Shown here one piece after another: positions 33,371-39,101 of a DNA stretch of 39,101 bases. The position numbers and the translations under genes were made by a program. The notes under the pieces are model-generated. The model saw nothing but the letters and a program-made list of their open reading frames with translations, had not been told where the DNA came from and did no database searches. The stretch's first letter is position 1. Every line of letters begins with the position of its first letter. This DNA is from Hymenobacter terrestris (GTDB lineage Bacteria; Bacteroidota; Bacteroidia; Cytophagales; Hymenobacteraceae): the NCBI RefSeq assembly GCF_013377905.1, contig NZ_JABKAV010000031.1:1-39101 (forward strand), written 5' to 3'.

Positions 33371-33392
33371 CCTCTACTGATAATCGTTTTTC

Positions 33393-34535
33393 CTACTCAC
33401 TGCAATCTGCCGGCTTGGCGTCGAGCATAACCGGTACGGAAACCACTTCCACGTCGGTGAAAGTGCGCAGGTAGGCTTCGATGAACGATTTGTGGGCCGC
33501 GCCGACAATCAGAAGCGCCCGGCCGCCGGCGATGGGCGCCGTGGCCTCGCGGATGGCTACAGCCATGCGCAGGTTTTGGGCTTCCCAGGCGGCTACGCGC
33601 TGCCGACCCACACGGCCCATCTTGTCACTGCGGAGCATGGCCAGCCATTGGGCTTCAGCATCCAGTTCGGCAAAGCGCGACGAGTTCCGCCACCTCATGA
33701 CGGGCAGCACCTGGGCCGCCGTCCGCAGCTTCATGGTATCCTCAGGAATCGACTGGAAGGCGGGGGTTCGGTGATTGAATGAGTCGACCATTCCCGGCTC
33801 GGCAACAATGGCCGCATTCATGGCGGCATTGTCTGGCAGGGCCACGTCGCTCAGATGGTCGCCGGCGCCGTAGACGCGCTCCAGGCCTAAGTCGGCCGCC
33901 AACCGTACTCCAATGGAGGATATTTCGCTTCGTGCCTTGGCAAAAGCATTAAGTTGCGTGACCAGCTTGGGCGCGATGCCGTCGGTGGCTGTGCGCTCTG
34001 CCGGAGCCAAGCGTACCCACTGCACGGCAGCAGAAAACGGCTCGGCGGCGGCTACAAACAGGTGAGCCAGCTGCCGGCGCTGCCCCTCGGTGAGGTTGGG
34101 CTGACTGCTAAGTGCATTGGCCTGCACCAGCGCCTGGGCCGCCGTAAGCTTGAGGTCGGCCTGCGCCGTTTTGGCCATTTGCAGCGTCGGGCCGCCGTAC
34201 TTGCCAGCATCGCCGTGGTAGGCGGCATAGGCCTCCAAGCCCATTATCTGTTCACCCGACATGGCTTCGGTCAGAATAACATCGGGCTTATACGCCCGCA
34301 GACGGCACAAAACAGGTTCCAACCACGCCACCTGAAAAGCCGGGGGAGCGGTATCAAGATGCTCCAGCCCGAACACCATTACCTGGGTGGGTGGGAGGGC
34401 GAATTGCCGCCTGGTGGCCGCCGGGTCGAGGCGGTACTCGCTCGTTGCGGGGGCGCGCTTAGCCGCATCGGTCCCCGGCTTGCCGGTCTTGCAGGCGGGC
34501 AGGGCGAGTAGTAAGCCTGCCAATAGCGCGTACAT
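33393..34535 (-). CDS. TraB/DUF5694-like lipoprotein
   Basis: 380 aa from ATG 34533-34535; an in-frame ATG at 34568 would add 11 residues. MYALLAGLLLALPAC is a short lipoprotein signal with lipobox LPAC. The domain begins QVMVFGLEHLDTAPPAF and ends GRALLIVGAAHKSFIEAYLRTF, the edge strands typical of TraB/PrgY/ChaN-like folds and of DUF5694. The central part is helical and alanine-rich. Family members are poorly characterised, and haem or metal binding is proposed for some relatives. The gene is divergent from the APC permease. Confidence 0.75.
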   Translation of the reverse strand: MYALLAGLLLALPACKTGKPGTDAAKRAPATSEYRLDPAATRRQFALPPTQVMVFGLEHLDTAPPAFQVAWLEPVLCRLRAYKPDVILTEAMSGEQIMGLEAYAAYHGDAGKYGGPTLQMAKTAQADLKLTAAQALVQANALSSQPNLTEGQRRQLAHLFVAAAEPFSAAVQWVRLAPAERTATDGIAPKLVTQLNAFAKARSEISSIGVRLAADLGLERVYGAGDHLSDVALPDNAAMNAAIVAEPGMVDSFNHRTPAFQSIPEDTMKLRTAAQVLPVMRWRNSSRFAELDAEAQWLAMLRSDKMGRVGRQRVAAWEAQNLRMAVAIREATAPIAGGRALLIVGAAHKSFIEAYLRTFTDVEVVSVPVMLDAKPADCSE

Positions 34536-34735
34536 AGCGGGAGGCGCACAGTTGACAATGGAAAGCATAGGGCACGAAATATAAAGTGGCGTTTGATAAA
34601 CCGGCCGGGCCGCATCGAAAACTAAAGATGCTCAGGAAACAGTAAAAGCAATATTGCTGGCAAGCGCTGCCTGTAGAGGTAGGCTGGGCGGGCTTGGGTT
34701 GAATTCCGCATCTTTGGCCCGCCAACTGCCCCTGC

Positions 34736-36046
34736 ATGAGCCAACCCCATACTCCCACGTACAAAATCAGTGTCCTGACGGGCGTGTCGATAGTGGTGGC
34801 CAACATGGTGGGTACCGGCGTTTTTACCAGCCTCGGGTTTCAGGTGCTCGACATCCAAAGCGGGTTTGCGCTGCTGATGCTGTGGGTGGTGGGCGGCATT
34901 ATTGCCCTGTGCGGGGCGCTGAGCTACGGCGAACTGGCAGCCGCCCTGCCCCGGTCGGGCGGGGAGTACCACTATCTGTCGAAGATTTACCACCCGGCAC
35001 TGGGGTTTCTGTCGGGCTGGGTGTCGGCCACGGTAGGCTTTGCGGCCCCCACCGCCGCTGCTGCGCTGGCTTTGGAGCAGTACGCCGCCAGCGTATGGCC
35101 CGGCCTGCCGCCCAAGCTGCTGGCCGTGAGCGTCGTGTTACTACTTACGTTGGTGCACGGCATCAGCAGCCGCGTCGGCAGCCGCCTGCAGGTAGCGGTA
35201 ACTGCCCTAAAAGTGGTCGTGCTAGTTGGGTTTATTGGCGTGGGGTTGTTGGTAGCCACTCCCCAGTCGCTGGCCTTCGTGCCTCAAGGTCCGGCCGACT
35301 GGAGCCTCCTGCTGAGCCCGGCCTTCGCCGTATCGCTCATCTTCGTTTCGTATGCCTACTCGGGCTGGAACGCGGCCGTGTACCTAACCGGCGAAATCGA
35401 CCAGCCCCAACGCAACCTGCCCCGGATTTTGCTGACCGGCACCACGCTGGTACTGGTGCTCTATGTGGCCCTGAACTTTATTTTCCTGTATTCCACGCCC
35501 ATCAGTGCCCTCAAAGGGCAGGTGGAGGTGGGCTTCGTGGCGGCTACCAGCCTGTTCGGGCCCGGCGGCGGCCGGCTCATGGGCGGGCTGATTGCGGCTT
35601 TGCTCGTATCCACCATCAGTTCCATGATTTTCGCCGGCCCCCGCATTGTGCAGGTAATGGGCGAAGACTTGCCGGCGCTACGGTTTCTGGCCAAACGCAG
35701 CGCGGCCGGCGTGCCAGTGCGGGCGCTGCTGTTTCAGCTGGCTCTCACGCTGCTGTTCGTCTTCAAGTCGTCGTTTGCGCAGGTGGTGGTGTACGCGGGC
35801 TTCATCCTGACCCTGTTTACTTTCCTGACGGTGCTGGGCCTGTTTGTGCTTCGGCTGCGGCAGCCGGAGCTGGTACGGCCCTACCGCGCCTGGGGCTACC
35901 CGCTCACGCCACTGCTGTTTCTGCTGCTCAACGGCTGGACGCTCTGGTACATCGCCCGCGACAAACCCACCGAAACCCTCTACGGCCTCGCCACCCTGGT
36001 AGCCGGCCTGCTGGTGTATGGCCTTAGCCGGCTGCGGAAAAACTAA
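34736..36046 (+). CDS. APC-superfamily amino-acid permease
   Basis: 436 aa with about 12 transmembrane segments. The opening ISVLTGVSIVVANMVGTGVF is the substrate-site helix 1 of the amino acid-polyamine-organocation superfamily. PRSGGEYHYLSKIYHPALGF (helix 2-3) and FVSYAYSGWNAAVYLTGEI (helix 6, with the conserved W-N) follow. Substrates are amino acids or amines; the exact one is not evident. A long open frame covering the same DNA in another phase (34654-36027) is a composition artefact. The next lipoprotein gene begins 20 bases after the stop and may be cotranscribed. Confidence 0.93.
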   Translation: MSQPHTPTYKISVLTGVSIVVANMVGTGVFTSLGFQVLDIQSGFALLMLWVVGGIIALCGALSYGELAAALPRSGGEYHYLSKIYHPALGFLSGWVSATVGFAAPTAAAALALEQYAASVWPGLPPKLLAVSVVLLLTLVHGISSRVGSRLQVAVTALKVVVLVGFIGVGLLVATPQSLAFVPQGPADWSLLLSPAFAVSLIFVSYAYSGWNAAVYLTGEIDQPQRNLPRILLTGTTLVLVLYVALNFIFLYSTPISALKGQVEVGFVAATSLFGPGGGRLMGGLIAALLVSTISSMIFAGPRIVQVMGEDLPALRFLAKRSAAGVPVRALLFQLALTLLFVFKSSFAQVVVYAGFILTLFTFLTVLGLFVLRLRQPELVRPYRAWGYPLTPLLFLLLNGWTLWYIARDKPTETLYGLATLVAGLLVYGLSRLRKN

Positions 36047-36066
36047 CAAATTCTCAACATCTATAT

Positions 36067-37281
36067 ATGATGCGCTTTTCAACAGCTCAACGCCTGCTGC
36101 CGGTCCTGCTGCTGCTGGCAGCCTGTAACGAACCATCTACCATTAAAACCGAGCAGCCCGCCACACCCCCAGTCGCTGCGCCCGATACTGCCGTAGCCGT
36201 GGCACCAGCCAAGCCCACCGTGCCCGATACCGCGGCCATCCACAACGTGGCCGCTTACCTTGCCGGTCTGCCCGTAAGCCGCGGTAGCGACCTGCAACAG
36301 CTAACGGCTCAGCCCGCCTGGCAAGCTTACGCTGCTGACGCCAACAAGAGCTGGACCCAATATCACGCCTCGCGCACAGCCAAAATAGAGGCTTGGGCCG
36401 CCACCGAGCTGGATACGGTCAGGGCGGCCAGCCCCACTATTTTCTATCCCTTCAGCGGCCCCGACCTGCTGAACGTGACCACCATGTTCCCCGGCAGTCA
36501 GACCTACGTACTGCTGGGCCTGGAGCCCGTGGGCACCGTGCCCAGCCGCGTCAACCTCGAAAACAGCAAGCTTTTCCCGGCCCTCAAAGAGTCGTTGTGG
36601 TCGATACTAAGCTTCAGCTTCTTCCGTACCAACTCAATGGCCGTAAACCTTAAATCGGTAGAGCTGGACGGGGCTCTGCCGCTGATGCTGCTCTTCGCCG
36701 CCCGCACCAACCACCAAGTGGAGGCCGTGCGCTACGTGCAGCTGCTGCCCGACGGCCAGCTCGCTGAGGCCGATTCGGCCCTTATCCGCAAGCCCGGCCC
36801 AAAAGCAGTGCCCGGCGTCGAGCTGAAACTCCGCTCCGCCAGCGGCCAGTCCAAAACGGTGCAGTACTTCTCGGCCGATATCAGCGACTGGAAGCTGGGC
36901 CAGACTCAGGAGGCGGCCCTCAAATACGTGCGCACCCTGGGCCCGCTGACCACCTACGTGAAGTCGGCTACTTACCTGATGCATAAAACCTACTTCAGCA
37001 AGGTTCGCAACCTGGTGCTGGAGCGCAGCAACTACGTGCTGCAGGACGATTCGGGCATTGCCATGAAGTACTTCCAGCCCACCGACTGGCAGCTGACCTA
37101 CTACGGCACCTACAAGCGCCCCATCAACCTGTTCGCCAAGCAGTATCAGCCCGAAATGACGGCTGCCTACGCCGACGAGGACAATCCGCCCCGACCGCTG
37201 CCCTTTGGTACCGGCTACAACTGGCGCGAAAACGACTCCAACCTGCTGCTAGCTCGCCGCGCCAGCCCCGTAGCCGAGTAG
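36067..37281 (+). CDS. Lipoprotein of unknown function (404 aa)
   Basis: A lipoprotein signal MMRFSTAQRLLPVLLLLAAC with lipobox LAAC is followed by a Thr/Pro/Ala-rich linker (about 25-60). The folded part begins near PDTAAIHNVAAYLAGLPVSR, with LDTVRAASPTIFYPFSGPDL, GSQTYVLLGLEPVG and NLENSKLFPALKESLWSILS as distinctive blocks. Alternating helical and beta stretches run to a C-terminus ending RRASPVAE. I do not recognise a named domain. It lies 20 bases after the permease gene and is followed by a hairpin terminator. Confidence 0.82.
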   Translation: MMRFSTAQRLLPVLLLLAACNEPSTIKTEQPATPPVAAPDTAVAVAPAKPTVPDTAAIHNVAAYLAGLPVSRGSDLQQLTAQPAWQAYAADANKSWTQYHASRTAKIEAWAATELDTVRAASPTIFYPFSGPDLLNVTTMFPGSQTYVLLGLEPVGTVPSRVNLENSKLFPALKESLWSILSFSFFRTNSMAVNLKSVELDGALPLMLLFAARTNHQVEAVRYVQLLPDGQLAEADSALIRKPGPKAVPGVELKLRSASGQSKTVQYFSADISDWKLGQTQEAALKYVRTLGPLTTYVKSATYLMHKTYFSKVRNLVLERSNYVLQDDSGIAMKYFQPTDWQLTYYGTYKRPINLFAKQYQPEMTAAYADEDNPPRPLPFGTGYNWRENDSNLLLARRASPVAE

Positions 37282-37304
37282 GAGGCAGGCAGCATAGAAA
37301 TACC

Positions 37305-37340
37305 AGCGCCGGGTTCCAGCAGGAGTCCGGCGCTTTATTG
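37305..37340 (+). terminator. Probable terminator after the 404-aa lipoprotein
   Basis: AGCGCCGG (37305-37312) pairs with CCGGCGCT (37327-37334), 8-bp stem, 14-base loop, then TTATTG. The T-run is weak. Confidence 0.6.
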
Positions 37341-37522
37341 TGTATAGGATAAGGAGGAGTTTCCTGCCCTTTTGATGGGTATATTCCTGCCGTTGCCAAG
37401 CCAGCAGAGTCCCACCTTATATATAGGTGCGCCAAGTCGGGGAAAGCAACGGTCACGCTTTGGATCTTGCAGCGCAGTACTTTAATAGGAGAGGGGAACA
37501 GTTTTTGCCGACCTTTAAGTAT

Positions 37523-38809
37523 ATGATGCGCCCTCTTGCCCTGCTCGCGTGCGGCTTCCTCTGCACCCTCTTGTCTTATTCAGGTCCGGCTGCGGTGCCA
37601 AGCAGCCCCGCCCGTCCCGACAGCCCATTACTTGATAGCCTGCTACGCGCCGATGCTCGCCTGCTGCCTGTGGTGGAGCGGGCCGAGGAGTACGAGCTGC
37701 AGATTATCTACACCCAAATCAACCGCGACGCCCAGCAGCAGCCCACTTTCGTCGAGCACACGTATCGGCTCGATGCCAGCCAGTACTTCAACCCGGCCAG
37801 CCTTGTGAAGCTGCCTACCGTGGCCCTAGCACTCGAAAAGCTTAATCGCCTACACCAGCCCGGCCTCAACCGCCGCTCGCCCATGCGTACCGGCACCGAC
37901 TTTCGCTGCCAGACGCCCGCGCCCTACGTAGCCACCGCCGATTCTGACCGTGTGAATACCGTCGGTAATTATGCCAAGCGCATGCTGCTCGTCAGCGACA
38001 ACCAAGCCTATAACCGGCTCTACGAGTTCCTGGGCCAGCGCCCGCTCAACCAGCGACTGGCCGAGTTGGGCTACCCCGAAACCCGCATCGTGCGCCGCTT
38101 CGCTCCCTGCGATACCGCCGCCAACCGCCACACCAACCCTATAGAGTTCCGCAACCCGGCCACCGGCCAGATTAGCTACCAGCAGCCCGCCGCCGTCAAC
38201 CCCCGCCTATTCGATTCCCCGTTGGGCCGCATTAAGAAAGGCCGCGCCCACCAGGCCGGCGGCCGCATCGTGCCCGGCCCCTACGATTTCACTACGGCCA
38301 ACTACCTGCCGTTACAATCAATAACCAGCATGCTCCGGGCCCTGCTCTTCCCTGCAGCCTCGCTCGCCAACCAGCGTTTCCAACTCACTCCCGACGATTA
38401 CAGCTTCCTGCGCTACTACCTGCACCATACGCCCCACGGCTCCGGTTACTCCCTCTACCGGCCCGCCCGCTTCTTCGACGCCTACAAGAAGTACCTCCAC
38501 TACGGCCGCAAACCTACCTCTACCACCGATTCCGGCCTGCGCATCTATAATATAGTAGGCATGTCCCACGGCTACTTGTCCGATGTGGCCTACTTTGCTG
38601 ATTCCACCAACCAGTCGGAATTCATGCTCAGCGCCGTGCTCTACGTGAACAAAAACGGCATTATCAACGACGGCACCTACGAATACGAAACAGTGGGCCT
38701 TCCTTTTCTAGCCGCATTGGGTCAGCAAATCCGCCATTATGAAGCCACCCGCAATAGGTCTAGCGCCTATCTACCGGCTGCATTATCGCAATCAGAAACT
38801 ATCCGCTGA
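37523..38809 (+). CDS. Exported serine hydrolase, class A beta-lactamase fold
   Basis: 428 aa from ATG 37523; a second ATG follows directly. The N-terminal MMRPLALLACGFLCTLLSYS is a signal peptide, possibly lipidated at C10 (LLAC). The beta-lactamase/DD-peptidase motifs are S93-x-x-K96 (NPASLVKLPT) and S158-D159-N160 (LLVSDNQAYN). The third motif, KTG in beta-lactamases, reads SHG (348-350) in IVGMSHGYLSDVAYF. The protein is longer than true class A enzymes (about 290 aa), with extra sequence between the second and third motifs. Peptidoglycan or unknown ester hydrolysis is likelier than antibiotic resistance. A single gene with 241 bp of upstream spacer. Confidence 0.85.
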   Translation: MMRPLALLACGFLCTLLSYSGPAAVPSSPARPDSPLLDSLLRADARLLPVVERAEEYELQIIYTQINRDAQQQPTFVEHTYRLDASQYFNPASLVKLPTVALALEKLNRLHQPGLNRRSPMRTGTDFRCQTPAPYVATADSDRVNTVGNYAKRMLLVSDNQAYNRLYEFLGQRPLNQRLAELGYPETRIVRRFAPCDTAANRHTNPIEFRNPATGQISYQQPAAVNPRLFDSPLGRIKKGRAHQAGGRIVPGPYDFTTANYLPLQSITSMLRALLFPAASLANQRFQLTPDDYSFLRYYLHHTPHGSGYSLYRPARFFDAYKKYLHYGRKPTSTTDSGLRIYNIVGMSHGYLSDVAYFADSTNQSEFMLSAVLYVNKNGIINDGTYEYETVGLPFLAALGQQIRHYEATRNRSSAYLPAALSQSETIR

Positions 38810-38870
38810 AGCTGCTTCCGAAAAGAAAGTGCCTGACGCAGTGGGTCGAAGGGGGGCTTAAACGAGTATT

Positions 38871-38914
38871 TTACCCTCCGGGTTTGCGTAATCCGGCGTA
38901 ATCCCCCACTTTTG
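38871..38914 (+). promoter_or_regulatory. Upstream tandem promoter P1
   Basis: The block TTACCCTCCGGGTTTG (38871-38886) ends in a TTTG -33 element. After 20 bases comes CACTTTTG (38907-38914), 7 of 8 bases of TAnnTTTG. It is the first of two similar promoters 105 bases apart. Confidence 0.6.
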
Positions 38915-38975
38915 CATCCCCAACCGGAACGCGGTCGGGGTTGGTTCTTCCTCGGGAAAGCCGCTTGAAAATAAG

Positions 38976-39020
38976 TTACCCTGCGGGGTTGCGCAAGTCG
39001 GAAAGGTTTAGCTACTTTTG
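38976..39020 (+). promoter_or_regulatory. Downstream tandem promoter P2 (probably for an rRNA operon)
   Basis: TTACCCTGCGGGGTTG (38976-38991, 14 of 16 bases as in P1), 21 bases, then TACTTTTG (39013-39020). Immediately after lies a 7-bp hairpin CGCTTCC-ACC-GGAAGCG (39026-39042). From memory, this GCAGCCCGCTTC...GAAGCG arrangement is typical upstream of 16S rRNA genes in Bacteroidota. The rRNA genes themselves are beyond the window, so the target is inference. Confidence 0.65.
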
Positions 39021-39101
39021 CAGCCCGCTTCCACCGGAAGCGCTTTCATCCTCGCTAGTCGAGTTGTCTGAAAAGGCCGCATACGCTAGCAGGAAGGCTG
39101 A

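Noticed and set aside
34654..36027. A 457-aa plus-strand frame covering the APC permease gene in another phase
   Set aside because: The product is Arg/Gly/Ala-rich without domains, whereas the 34736 frame gives a full 12-span permease.
37523..38809. An antibiotic-resistance beta-lactamase
   Set aside because: The KTG motif is missing and the length is far from class A enzymes; the fold alone does not support a resistance call.

Overview
The window is about 39 kb of GC-rich chromosome. It most resembles the genus Hymenobacter or a close relative (Bacteroidota, Cytophagales). The reasons are Bacteroidota-type promoters (TTTG, about 19-21 bases, then TAnnTTTG), the near absence of Shine-Dalgarno sequences, Bacteroidota-restricted families (DUF2480, DUF6799, Wzi-like outer-membrane protein) and the protein sequences as I recall them. 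This assignment is inference; no database was searched. The gene content is mostly housekeeping and envelope functions. I see no prophage, CRISPR array, integron or intact insertion sequence.

Layout. 1-2.9 kb: uvrA (minus). 3.1-4.8 kb: a small membrane ORF, then a restriction-endonuclease-like gene cut by a 164-bp element with 16-bp inverted ends and an 8-bp target duplication, followed by a palindromic repeat element. 5.2-8.9 kb: a secreted alpha/beta-hydrolase lacking its nucleophile serine, an MFS exporter and a DUF6799 protein. 9.2-10.9 kb: an ECF sigma factor with an overlapping small partner gene, then nth (endonuclease III). 10.9-18.4 kb: a mostly minus-strand envelope region with a glycosyltransferase, gmhA, a small membrane protein, an MsbA-like ABC exporter, a plus-strand Rieske lipoprotein, a small hypothetical and a Wzi-like protein. 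18.5-20.8 kb: a FemAB/GNAT-like protein overlapping upp, then a small membrane protein. 20.9-24.2 kb: a DEAD-box helicase, tRNA-His, a PfkB kinase and an Asn-rich disordered protein. 24.3-27.2 kb: a lipoprotein and an M61 peptidase (minus). 27.5-29.9 kb: rpmH, rnpA and an S41 protease. 30.0-33.3 kb: a DUF1223 protein, a nitrilase, tsaB and a DUF2480 protein. 33.4-38.8 kb: a TraB/DUF5694-like lipoprotein, an APC permease, an unknown lipoprotein and a beta-lactamase-fold serine hydrolase. The last 230 bases hold two tandem strong promoters that point out of the window, probably at an rRNA operon.

The least ordinary content is mobile and repetitive. One MITE-like insertion can be undone in silico to give an intact 328-aa gene. 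Five intergenic palindromic elements share a CGTCAT-C-GAGC core, and two of them also have outer inverted repeats. A short repeat related to TTAGCTGCCAGCTGCCAGC appears in spacers and also inside the uvrA reading frame. Several genes carry the -7 box only 4-10 bases before the start codon, which suggests leaderless or nearly leaderless mRNAs.
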